Below, in pieces: positions 7,074 to 14,856 of a stretch of DNA of 16,742 bases (position 1 is the stretch's first letter; the number at the start of each line of letters is the position of its first letter). Source of the stretch: an uncultured Oscillospiraceae bacterium (GTDB taxonomy: Bacteria > Bacillota > Clostridia > Oscillospirales > Oscillospiraceae); assembly GCA_910589085.1 (NCBI GenBank), contig CAJUSG010000023.1:1-16742 (forward strand), written 5' to 3'. The notes beneath the pieces are model-generated. The model ran no database searches and had not been told where the DNA came from. It saw nothing but the letters and a program-made list of their open reading frames with translations. Both the position numbers and the translations under genes were made by a program.

Positions 7074-8138
7074 ATGGCCGGCGACTCCAAGACCGAAAAG
7101 GCGACACCAAAAAAGCGACGGGACGAACGAAAAAAAGGTAATGTCCTGATGAGCAAGGACGCCGTGGCCGTGGCCACCCTGATTGGCAGCCTGTTTATGG
7201 TTCAGATGATGGGCGGCGTGTTCATGGAGCAGATGGGCCAGGTGCTGAATACCTGCTTCGGCTATATCGCCAGCGGCACTGTGGAGACCCTCCCCGTGGA
7301 GCTTCCTGTGCTGCTCAAGCGGACCGCCCTGTCCTTCTTCGCTGTGGTCGGCCCCTTTTTGGGGGTGACTGCTTTGCTGGCCGTGGGTGTGACCTTCTAC
7401 CAGACCAAGCTGCTGGTGACGACGGAGCCCCTGCGTCCCAAATTCAGCCGGCTCAGCCCCCTGCAGGGCTTTAAACGGCTGTTCTCCCTGCGCAGTGTGA
7501 TTGAGGCAGTGAAGGGAATTTTAAAGATTACCATTCTGCTGGTCCTCATTTTTAACTACTTTAAAAAGGTTGCCCTGAGCTTTGCCCAATTTCTGGATAT
7601 GGAGCTGGGGGAGTCCTGCGCGATCCTCTTTGAGGATATTATCAACCTGGTGCTCCAGATCGCGGTGGCCTTTGTCGCGCTGGCCTTCTTTGATTACCTG
7701 TATCAGTGGTGGGACTATGAGCGTCAGCTGAAAATGTCCAAACAGGAGATTAAAGAGGAGTATAAGCAGACCGAGGGCGACCCCCAGGTCAAGAGCAAGA
7801 TTAAACAGATTCAACGCCAGAGGGCCCAGCAGCGTATGATGCAGCAGGTGCCCCAGGCGGATGTGGTCATCCGTAACCCGACCCACTTCGCTGTGGCCCT
7901 GCGCTATAAGCCGGACCTGGACAACGCGCCGGTGGTGCTGGCCAAGGGTGTGGATGAGCTGGCCCTGCGCATTGTCAAGGTGGCGGAGGAGCACCAGATT
8001 GCCACAGTGGAAAACGTGCCTCTGGCACATGCCCTTTACGACAGTACCGACCTGAACCGGGAGATTCCCCCGGAGCTCTACGGCGCGGTGGCCGAGGTTC
8101 TGGTCTACGTGCTGAAGCTGGACCAGGAGGTCCCATAA
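7074..8138 (+). CDS. flhB: Flagellar export switch protein FlhB
   Basis: FlhB controls the switch from exporting rod and hook parts to exporting filament parts. The 354-residue product has the usual basic N-terminus (KTEKATPKKRRDERKKGNV), four membrane segments (about 30-55, 85-110, 140-165, 185-210), the charged linker (KMSKQEIKEEYKQTEGDP) and the cytoplasmic domain. The autocleavage motif N268-P269-T270-H271 is intact in VVIRNPTHFAVALRY, so normal self-cleavage is expected. The ATG at 7074 has AAGGGGGG seven bases upstream. A 58-base gap separates it from flhA. Confidence 0.97.
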   Translation: MAGDSKTEKATPKKRRDERKKGNVLMSKDAVAVATLIGSLFMVQMMGGVFMEQMGQVLNTCFGYIASGTVETLPVELPVLLKRTALSFFAVVGPFLGVTALLAVGVTFYQTKLLVTTEPLRPKFSRLSPLQGFKRLFSLRSVIEAVKGILKITILLVLIFNYFKKVALSFAQFLDMELGESCAILFEDIINLVLQIAVAFVALAFFDYLYQWWDYERQLKMSKQEIKEEYKQTEGDPQVKSKIKQIQRQRAQQRMMQQVPQADVVIRNPTHFAVALRYKPDLDNAPVVLAKGVDELALRIVKVAEEHQIATVENVPLAHALYDSTDLNREIPPELYGAVAEVLVYVLKLDQEVP

Positions 8139-8196
8139 GCTGGAAAACAAGGCCCGTTCCGGGCGTAGTGATAACATTTCAGGAAAGGATGACACC

Positions 8197-10323
8197 ATGC
8201 GGCGTATTTTTCAAAACAGCATAGCGCTTATGGTAGTGGTCATCGTCATGTTCCTGATTATCCCCCTGCCTGAGACCCTGCTTGACATTCTGATTATTAC
8301 CAACATTTCCCTGTCTATCGTCATCCTGATGGTCACCATGACCATCTCCGAGGCGCTGGAGTTCTCTATTTTCCCCTCCCTGCTGCTGATTACCACCCTG
8401 TTCCGGCTGGGACTTAACGTGTCCACCACCCGGGCGATCCTGGGCTTTGACGGCGCCGGAGCCGGCGCTTCCCCCGGCACGCCGGTGATCCAGGTCTTTG
8501 GACAGCTGATTACCCAAGGAAATATTGTGCTGGGTATCATCATCTTCTTTATTATCGTGCTGGTGCAGTTTATCGTCATTACCAAGGGCGCCGAGCGCGT
8601 GGCCGAGGTGGCCGCCCGCTTCACCCTGGACGCTATGCCCGGCAAGCAGATGGCCATCGACGCCGACCTCAGCTCCGGCCTGATTAATGAGCAGCAGGCC
8701 CGGGAGCGCCGGTCCAAGATTCAGCGCGAGGCCGACTTCTACGGCGCTATGGACGGCGCGACCAAGATCGTCAAGGGCGACGCCACCATGTCGCTGATTA
8801 TCACCGCCGTCAACCTCATCGGCGGCATCATCATCGGCAGTATGAACGGTGTGGGCGACCTGGGAACTGTGGCCCAGACCTACTCCATCGCCACCATCGG
8901 CGACGGTCTTGTGTCCCAGCTTCCCGCCCTGATGATCTCCACCGCCACCGGTATGATCGTCACCCGGTCGGTGTCTGAGGGCAGCCTGAACTCCGATGTG
9001 ATCGAGCAGTTTGCCCGGCAGCCCCGGGCCATCCTCACCGCGGGCGCCGTGCTGATTATCCTGGGCATTATCCCGGGCACCCCCACGGTTCCCCTGCTGG
9101 TGGTGGGCGTGGGCCTGGTGGTGTTCGGCTACCTGATGAGCGGACGGCTGGAGCGGCAGGAGGCCGCGGAAATGGTTCAGCCCGAGGCGCCCGCTCAGGC
9201 CGACATGACCGCAGTGCCCAGCGAGACCGACTACTACAAGGATATCAATAATGTGTACGGGCTGCTTACCGTGGACCCCATTGAGATGGAGTTCGGCTAC
9301 AGCCTGATTCCCCTGGTGGATGAGAGCAGCGGCGGCAAGCTGATCAGCCGCATTGTGATCTTCCGCCGGCAGTACGCCCAGGATATGGGCTTCGTCATCC
9401 CCTCCATCCGCCTCCACGACTCCTCCGCGTTGGGCACCAACCAGTATGTGGTGAAGATCAAGGGGGAGGAGGTGGCCCGGGGTGAGATTCTGGTGGATTA
9501 CTACCTGGCCCTGGAGCCCGTCAGCCCCGGCGGGGAGATCGACGGCATCGAGACCGTCGAGCCCGCCTACGGCATCCCCTCCCGGTGGATTCTGCCCGAG
9601 AACAAGGAGATGGCGGAAATTTACGGCTATACCGTCATCGATCCCCTGTCCGTCATGCAGACCCACCTGTCTGAGGTGGTCCGGCGGCACGCCTATGAGC
9701 TGCTGGGACGGGCGGAGGTCATCCAGCTGGTGGAGAATTTGAAGAAATCCGCCCCGGAGCTGGTGGAGGAGGCCGTCCCCAATGTGCTGTCCTACGCCAA
9801 TTTGGAGCGAATCCTCCGCAGCCTGCTGAAGGAGGGTGTCCCCGTACGGGATTTGGGCACCATCCTGGAGACGGCGGTGGACTCCCTGGCTACAACCAAG
9901 GATCTGGATATGGTTACCGAGAACATCCGGGTGGCCCTGAGCCGCACCATCACGCGCCGCTTCTGCGAGCACGGCCAGCTTCGGGTGGTTACCCTGGATG
10001 CCGAGGTGGAAAAGAGGGTTATCAGTTCCCTCAGCAAGAACGAGCAGGGGATTTATCTGGCCATGGGCCCCGACCTTATGCAGCAGATTGTCAACCAGCT
10101 GGCCGACTACCTGAGAAAATTCAACGACCTGTCCCAGACGCCCATTGTGCTCACCAGCCAGGTGATCCGTATCTACCTGAGCCGGATGCTGTCCCAGTTC
10201 TACCCAGGCGTCTATGTGCTCTCCTTTAATGAGATTACCAGCGACGTGCAGATTCAGTCGCTGGGGAACATCACCCTGGAAGCGGCGCCCAGCAGGCCGA
10301 ATAGAAAGGCGGCCACGGTATGA
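8197..10323 (+). CDS. flhA: Flagellar export apparatus protein FlhA
   Basis: FlhA forms the nine-subunit ring of the export gate, uses the ion gradient and docks chaperone-substrate complexes with its cytoplasmic domain. The 708-residue product has about eight membrane helices in the first 320 residues and the FHIPEP-family signature around residues 140-160 (RFTLDAMPGKQMAIDADLSS), with the conserved Asp near the end of that stretch. The linker and cytoplasmic domain (about 345-690) show DPIEMEFGYSLIPLVD, PSRWILPENKE and LGTILETAVD. Its stop codon overlaps the sigma-28 start by four bases (ATGA). In B. subtilis flhF and flhG follow flhA; here they do not. Confidence 0.98.
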   Translation: MRRIFQNSIALMVVVIVMFLIIPLPETLLDILIITNISLSIVILMVTMTISEALEFSIFPSLLLITTLFRLGLNVSTTRAILGFDGAGAGASPGTPVIQVFGQLITQGNIVLGIIIFFIIVLVQFIVITKGAERVAEVAARFTLDAMPGKQMAIDADLSSGLINEQQARERRSKIQREADFYGAMDGATKIVKGDATMSLIITAVNLIGGIIIGSMNGVGDLGTVAQTYSIATIGDGLVSQLPALMISTATGMIVTRSVSEGSLNSDVIEQFARQPRAILTAGAVLIILGIIPGTPTVPLLVVGVGLVVFGYLMSGRLERQEAAEMVQPEAPAQADMTAVPSETDYYKDINNVYGLLTVDPIEMEFGYSLIPLVDESSGGKLISRIVIFRRQYAQDMGFVIPSIRLHDSSALGTNQYVVKIKGEEVARGEILVDYYLALEPVSPGGEIDGIETVEPAYGIPSRWILPENKEMAEIYGYTVIDPLSVMQTHLSEVVRRHAYELLGRAEVIQLVENLKKSAPELVEEAVPNVLSYANLERILRSLLKEGVPVRDLGTILETAVDSLATTKDLDMVTENIRVALSRTITRRFCEHGQLRVVTLDAEVEKRVISSLSKNEQGIYLAMGPDLMQQIVNQLADYLRKFNDLSQTPIVLTSQVIRIYLSRMLSQFYPGVYVLSFNEITSDVQIQSLGNITLEAAPSRPNRKAATV

Positions 10324-11144
10324 CCGGGCTGCTGGCTGCCGCCTCAGAGCGGAAGGGGAGAGGCTGGACCCAGGAGGAGCTGGACGCCATGCCGGCGGAG
10401 GAGCTCTTTCAGGTCTACAAGGAGACCGGCGACCAGAGCCTGAAATGGCCGCTGGTGATGCGCTATGTGGGGCTGGTAAAATCCATCGCCCTGCAGGTGC
10501 GGGGGGTGTACAGCAGCTTTGCCCAGGTGGATGACATCGTGAACGAGGGGCTGCTTACCCTGGCCGGGGCGGTAGACAAGTTTGACCCGAACAAGGGGAT
10601 CAAATTTGAGACCTATGTGTCCAAGCGCATCCGGGGGGCGGTGATTGACCTGGCCCGGCGGCAGGACTGGGTGCCCCGCAGTGTGCGGCGGAAGGCCCGG
10701 GACATCGACCAGGCCAGCAGCGAGCTGTTCTCAGAGCTGGGCCGCTACCCCACGGACGGGGAGATGGCTGAGCGGCTGGGGGTCAGTCAGGACCAGTACC
10801 AGGAGGACCTGGCCAACTCCTCTATGTGCAATGTGCTGTCCCTGGACGCCCTTTTTGAGGACCGGGAGCAGACCGGCGGGGCGGAGGTGGCCGACGGTGC
10901 CTGCGAGAGCAGACCGGAGGACTCCATGCTCCGGCAGGAGATGCTGGAGATGCTGACACGGGCCATCGAGTCCCTGCGGGAGAACGAGCAGACGGTGATC
11001 TCCCTCTACTACCATAAAAATCTCAGCATGAAGGAAATTGCCCAGGTGATGGAGGTCAGCGAGCCGAGAATCTCTCAGCTCCACTCCCGGGCGATCCAGA
11101 AGCTGAAGCTGTATATGAACCAGTATATGACCGGCGGCAGGTGA
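10320..11144 (+). CDS. fliA: Flagellar sigma-28 factor (FliA/SigD)
   Basis: This sigma factor directs transcription of late flagellar, stator and chemotaxis genes. The 274-residue protein has region 2 (about 40-115: YVGLVKSIALQVRG, DIVNEGLLTLAGAVDKFDPN, FETYVSKRIRGAVIDLARRQDW), region 3 (about 117-190) and region 4 (about 205-270) with the helix-turn-helix SMKEIAQVMEVSEPRISQLHSR. The DWVPRSVRRKAR segment is characteristic of the FliA/WhiG/SigD subfamily. The ATG overlaps the flhA stop (ATGA), implying translational coupling. It is somewhat longer at the N-terminus than typical; the ATG at 10389 is a possible shorter start. An anti-sigma factor gene (flgM) is not in the window. Confidence 0.93.
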   Translation: MTGLLAAASERKGRGWTQEELDAMPAEELFQVYKETGDQSLKWPLVMRYVGLVKSIALQVRGVYSSFAQVDDIVNEGLLTLAGAVDKFDPNKGIKFETYVSKRIRGAVIDLARRQDWVPRSVRRKARDIDQASSELFSELGRYPTDGEMAERLGVSQDQYQEDLANSSMCNVLSLDALFEDREQTGGAEVADGACESRPEDSMLRQEMLEMLTRAIESLRENEQTVISLYYHKNLSMKEIAQVMEVSEPRISQLHSRAIQKLKLYMNQYMTGGR

Positions 11145-11172
11145 GCTGTCGGGGCGAGAGGAGTTTTGCGCT

Positions 11173-11925
11173 ATGATAAAGGGCTTTTACAACCTGACCT
11201 CCGGGATGCTGTCCCAGGGGCGCAGGATGGATGTGGTGGCCAACAATATGACCAACATCTCCACGGCGGGCTACAAGGCGGAGATGTACACCGACCGCAC
11301 CTTTGACGAGGTGATGGTGTCCCGCATCGGCAACAAGATCAAGACCCCCTACCAGACTATGGAGGCCTATCAGAGCCACATTCTGGCCCCTGACCAGCTC
11401 TATACCGATTTTGGCCAGAGCTCCTTTGAGGAGACCAGGCTCCCCCTGGACTTCGCCATCCAGGGGGAGGGCTTCTTCGCCATCGACACCGGGGACGGCG
11501 TGGCCTATACCCGGGCCGGCTCCTTTACCCTGGACAACGAGGGCTATCTGTGCCTGTCTGAGCTGGGCCGGGTGCTGGACCGGGAGGGCAACCCCATTCA
11601 GCTGCCCACCGACCGGCTGGAGGCGGATAAGGAGGGCGGCCTCTTCACCGAGGGCGGGGAGTACCTGGGAACGCTGGGCGTATATATGTTTGAGGACAAC
11701 AACGCCCTGGAGCGCACCCTCTATGGCCTGTTTACCGGCGAGGGCGCCCAGGTGAACGAGGATGTTGTGATCCATCACAAGTGGGTGGAGCGCTCCAACG
11801 TGAGTATGGTCAAGGAGATGGTCAAGATGATGACCACCCAGCGGGCCCTCCAGAGCGCGGCCCAGATGAGCAAGATATACGATCAGGTCATTACCAAGGC
11901 CGTCAACGATATCGGCAGGCTGTAA
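11173..11925 (+). CDS. flgF: Flagellar rod protein of the FlgF/FlgG family (FlhO-like)
   Basis: This 250-residue axial protein has the N-terminal rod motif (SGMLSQGRRMDVVANNMTNISTAGYKAE, about 10-37), the middle domain FAIQGEGFFAIDTGDGVAYTRAGSF (about 94-118), and the C-terminal helix SNVSMVKEMVKMMTTQRALQSAAQM. Such proteins polymerise into the rod across the cell wall and are exported without a signal peptide. It is followed by a second paralogue, matching the flhO-flhP pair of B. subtilis. I call this copy FlgF-like because its C-terminal end (QRALQSAAQMSKIYDQV) departs from the FlgG consensus more than the next gene does. The FlgF versus FlgG split is inferred. Confidence 0.78.
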   Translation: MIKGFYNLTSGMLSQGRRMDVVANNMTNISTAGYKAEMYTDRTFDEVMVSRIGNKIKTPYQTMEAYQSHILAPDQLYTDFGQSSFEETRLPLDFAIQGEGFFAIDTGDGVAYTRAGSFTLDNEGYLCLSELGRVLDREGNPIQLPTDRLEADKEGGLFTEGGEYLGTLGVYMFEDNNALERTLYGLFTGEGAQVNEDVVIHHKWVERSNVSMVKEMVKMMTTQRALQSAAQMSKIYDQVITKAVNDIGRL

Positions 11926-11965
11926 AAAGGGCGGCGACCCCTGAAAGAAAGGCGTGAGAGCTGAA

Positions 11966-12745
11966 ATGAATATGTCCTTCTACACCGGCGCGGTAGGCGC
12001 CTACCAGCAAGAACAGCGCATGAATGTCCAGGCCAACAATATCGCCAATGTGAATAACTACGGCTACAAGGCGGAGCGGGCCACCTTCCATCACCTGATG
12101 TACGGCAATGTAAGGGGTATTGACGAGGAGCGGCTGCCCAGAGGCACCGGCACCAAGATGGTGAAGGCCAGCGTGGACTACGAGCCCGGCGGATACGCCG
12201 ATACCGGACGCCTCTTCGACTTCGCCATCATGGGCAATGGCTTCTTTGCCCTGTATGATCTGGCCAGCGGGGAGATCAGCTTTACCCGGGACGGGGCCTT
12301 TATGATGGCCAGCTTTGAGATCCCCCCGGATGAGGACGCCGAGCCCGAGATCGACCCCGTTACCGGCGAGGAGATCCCGCCCGAGCCCGAGGTGGTATGG
12401 CGGCTTTCCGACAACGAGGGGCGCTGTGTGCTGGACCGGATGGGCAATTTCATTGTGGTCGATCCGCTGGACCGCCACGCCGACCTGGATATAGGGGTGT
12501 TCGACTACCGGATCTATGACGGTATGCTCCACGCCGACAGCGGCCGCTTCTCCCCCATAGACAAGAACGGCGACCTGTACCTGGGCACCGGCGAGGTGAA
12601 GCGGGGCGTGCTGGAGACCTCTAACGTGGACCTGGCCCAGGAGCTGGTGAAGGTGATTGAGTCCCAGCGGGCTTACAGCTACGCGCTGAGAATGGTTCAA
12701 ACTTCGGATGAGATCGAGCAGACCATCAACGGGCTGCGCGGATAA
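11966..12745 (+). CDS. flgG: Flagellar rod protein of the FlgG family (FlhP-like)
   Basis: This 259-residue axial protein has a rod N-terminus (QQEQRMNVQANNIANVNNYGYKAE), the middle signature FAIMGNGFFALYDLASGEISFTRDGAF, and a canonical C-terminal helix LETSNVDLAQELVKVIESQRAYSYALRMVQTSDE. The last stretch fits FlgG. Start choice: a GTG at 11954 is also in frame, but its ribosome site is too close. GAGAG at 11956-11960 places ATG 11966 (or ATG 11972) at good spacing. Residues about 118-143 are an acidic Pro/Glu insertion (PPDEDAEPEIDPVTGEE and onward) not typical of FlgG. It probably forms a loop in the D1 domain. Confidence 0.82.
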   Translation: MNMSFYTGAVGAYQQEQRMNVQANNIANVNNYGYKAERATFHHLMYGNVRGIDEERLPRGTGTKMVKASVDYEPGGYADTGRLFDFAIMGNGFFALYDLASGEISFTRDGAFMMASFEIPPDEDAEPEIDPVTGEEIPPEPEVVWRLSDNEGRCVLDRMGNFIVVDPLDRHADLDIGVFDYRIYDGMLHADSGRFSPIDKNGDLYLGTGEVKRGVLETSNVDLAQELVKVIESQRAYSYALRMVQTSDEIEQTINGLRG

Positions 12746-12763
12746 TAGGGAGGGAATTTTACA

Positions 12764-13390
12764 ATGACCTTGAAAAGCTATGACCAGCTCTCCTCCCTGG
12801 AGATTGATACTCTGCGGGAGATCGGCAGCATCGGCACCGGCAATGCTGCCACGGCCCTGTCTCAGATGCTGGGCCGGGAGGTGCGCATCACCCTGCCTGA
12901 GGTGCGCATCATGGGCTACAACGAGGCGATTGAGTGGATTGGCGGGCCGGAGGCGGTAACCGCCGGCGTGCTGGTGAAGATGAGCGGCCAGATGAACGGC
13001 ATCATGCTCTCGGTGCAGTCGCTGGAGTTTGTCAACCTGGTGATGTGCAGCATGTTCGAGACCCCTGTGGGCGACTATGAGGAGCTGGGCGACCTGGGTC
13101 AGTCCGCTATGGTGGAAATCGGAAATATTATGATCTCCACCTTTATCAACGCCCTGTCCGGCCTGGCCGGAATCGATGTGAACCTGACGGTGCCCGCCTT
13201 CGCGGTGGATATGCAGGGGGCCATTCTGGCGGTCCCCATGGCCGAGTATGGCGGTATGTCTGACTATTTGATGACCATTGGCGGTAATTTTGTGTGCGAC
13301 GGCAAACAGGTTCCCTGCCACCTTCTGCTGTCCCCTGACCTGCGGTCTTTGAATTTCTTGTTGAGGAAGCTGGGCGTTTCCGATGAGTGA
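12764..13390 (+). CDS. cheC: CheY-P phosphatase CheC, with altered first active site
   Basis: CheC removes phosphate from CheY-P and is stimulated by CheD. The 208-residue protein has two pseudo-symmetric sites of the D/SxxxExxN type. The second is intact: S114xxxE118xxN121 in SAMVEIGNIMIS. In the first, D15xxxE19 is kept, but the Asn position is Ser (S22, in REIGSIGTGN rather than the family's EIGN). It should still act through the second site. The ATG has an AGGGAGG site upstream. Its last 8 bases overlap cheD, with which it forms a regulatory pair in B. subtilis and Thermotoga. Confidence 0.93.
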   Translation: MTLKSYDQLSSLEIDTLREIGSIGTGNAATALSQMLGREVRITLPEVRIMGYNEAIEWIGGPEAVTAGVLVKMSGQMNGIMLSVQSLEFVNLVMCSMFETPVGDYEELGDLGQSAMVEIGNIMISTFINALSGLAGIDVNLTVPAFAVDMQGAILAVPMAEYGGMSDYLMTIGGNFVCDGKQVPCHLLLSPDLRSLNFLLRKLGVSDE

Positions 13391-13868
13391 CAGCAAACTT
13401 ACGGTAGGGATTGCAGACATGAAAATGGCCCAGGGAAACGGTGTTCTGATTACCTACGCCTTGGGCTCCTGTATCGGCCTGTGCTTTCATGATCCACGGC
13501 TCCGGCTTGGCGCGCTGCTCCATATTATGCTGCCCCTGAATATGGAGGCCGGCCGAAAAAATCCGCTGAAATACGCGGACACCGGGATCCGGGAGACCTT
13601 GAAGCAGATGGAGGCCAAAGGGGCCTCCCGCAGCAGGATGACGGTGAAGATTGCCGGCGGCGCCAAGATGTTTGAGATCAGCGGCGGAAGCGGCCTGGGC
13701 AATATCGGCCAGCGCAATATTGAAAGCGTACACACCATCCTGCGCAACGAGGGCATCCGGCTTCTGGCGGAGGATGTGGGAGGCAAGGTGGCCCGTACCC
13801 TTCTCTTCGACGTGGCCAGCGGCCAGGGCTGTATCCGATCCTATGGCAAAAAGGACATAATTTTCTAA
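13383..13868 (+). CDS. cheD: Chemoreceptor glutamine deamidase CheD
   Basis: CheD deamidates specific glutamines in chemoreceptors and binds CheC. The 161-residue length is normal. The catalytic set is present: C30 in YALGSCIGLCFHD, H47 in GALLHIMLP, and T24, corresponding to Thermotoga CheD C27, H44 and T21. The glycine-rich core KIAGGAKMFEISGGSGLGNIGQRN and the C-terminal LLFDVASGQG are family features. The start overlaps the cheC stop by 8 bases, so it is probably translated by coupling. No receptor (mcp) gene is in the window, so its substrates are elsewhere. Confidence 0.96.
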   Translation: MSDSKLTVGIADMKMAQGNGVLITYALGSCIGLCFHDPRLRLGALLHIMLPLNMEAGRKNPLKYADTGIRETLKQMEAKGASRSRMTVKIAGGAKMFEISGGSGLGNIGQRNIESVHTILRNEGIRLLAEDVGGKVARTLLFDVASGQGCIRSYGKKDIIF

Positions 13869-13926
13869 CCTGGGGAACCCATGCGCGCGGGCGGCGCGAT
13901 CCTAAATAGAGTAAGGAGTGTCAGAA

Positions 13927-14847
13927 ATGGCGGAGCAATATAACAGCGGCATCCTGTTGGAGTCGGGCACCAATGAGATCGAGATCATGGAGTTTACCAT
14001 TGACGGAAGCCTCTATGGCATCAACGTGGCCAAGGTGCGGGAAATCATCATGTCCGCGCCGGTGAAGATCATGCCCCACGCGCACCCGGCGGTGGAGGGT
14101 ATCTTTAAGCCCAGAGATGTTGTCATTACCGTGGTGGATCTGCCCAAGTATCTGAGCGTGGACAAGGAGAAGGGCTCGAAAGACCTGTTTATCATCACCA
14201 ACTTCAACAAGATGTATATCGCCTTCCGGGTACACACCGTGGTGGGGATCAGCCGAATCTCCTGGACTGACATTCATAAGCCGGACAAAACGGTGTCCGG
14301 CGGCTCTGAGGGCGTGGCTACCGGAATTGCCCAGTGCGGAAACGATCTGGTTACCATTCTGGATTTTGAGCGGATTGTGGCGGAGATTGCCCCTGAGACC
14401 ACCATCCAGATGGATGAGATTGAACAGATGGGCCCCCGGGCACGCAGCGATGAGCCGATCTGGATCGCGGAGGACTCCATCCTGCTGTCCAAGATGATTG
14501 AGGACTGCCTGCACAAGGCGGGCTACGTCAATCTGCGGATGTTCCCCAACGGACAGGAGCTGTGGGAGGCCTTGAACGCCCTCCCCAAAGAGCGCAGGCT
14601 GTTTGACCAAGTGGCCCTGGTCATCACCGACATTGAGATGCCTCAGATGGACGGGCACCGGCTGACCAAGCTGATTAAGGACAGCCCCCGGTTTAACCCC
14701 ATCCCCCTTATCATCTTCTCGTCCTTAATCAGCGAGGAGATGCGCATTAAGGGCCGGCAGCTGGGCGCAAATGAGCAGATGAGCAAGCCGGAGATCGGCC
14801 ACCTGGTGGATGTTATGGACCACCTGCTGGCTGAAATTAAACAATAA
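13927..14847 (+). CDS. cheV: Chemotaxis coupling protein CheV (CheW plus receiver domain)
   Basis: CheV joins receptors to the kinase CheA and adapts when its receiver is phosphorylated. The 306-residue product has a CheW-like domain (about 15-155: EIMEFTIDGSLYGINVAKVREI, PAVEGIFKPRDVVITVVDLPKYL) and a receiver (about 177-300) with acidic pair E182/D183, phospho-acceptor D235 (LVITDIEMP), S265/S266 and K287. A GTG at 13918 lies in frame but overlaps the AAGGAG ribosome site (13913-13918), so the ATG at 13927, eight bases after that site, is chosen. It is probably the only CheW-type adaptor in the window; cheW itself is not present. The next gene starts 9 bases downstream. Confidence 0.91.
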   Translation: MAEQYNSGILLESGTNEIEIMEFTIDGSLYGINVAKVREIIMSAPVKIMPHAHPAVEGIFKPRDVVITVVDLPKYLSVDKEKGSKDLFIITNFNKMYIAFRVHTVVGISRISWTDIHKPDKTVSGGSEGVATGIAQCGNDLVTILDFERIVAEIAPETTIQMDEIEQMGPRARSDEPIWIAEDSILLSKMIEDCLHKAGYVNLRMFPNGQELWEALNALPKERRLFDQVALVITDIEMPQMDGHRLTKLIKDSPRFNPIPLIIFSSLISEEMRIKGRQLGANEQMSKPEIGHLVDVMDHLLAEIKQ

Positions 14848-14856
14848 GGGCGGTCT

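Noticed and set aside
8179..9972. Long open frame on the - strand opposite flhA (597 codons).
   Set aside because: Same artefact: the product is low-complexity His/Asp/Gly/Gln-rich and flhA occupies the + strand.
11954..11965. GTG at 11954 as the start of the FlgG-like gene.
   Set aside because: The only ribosome site for it is almost touching the GTG; GAGAG at 11956-11960 instead suits the ATG at 11966.
13918..13926. GTG at 13918 as the start of cheV.
   Set aside because: It overlaps the AAGGAG ribosome site, which is ideally spaced for the ATG at 13927.
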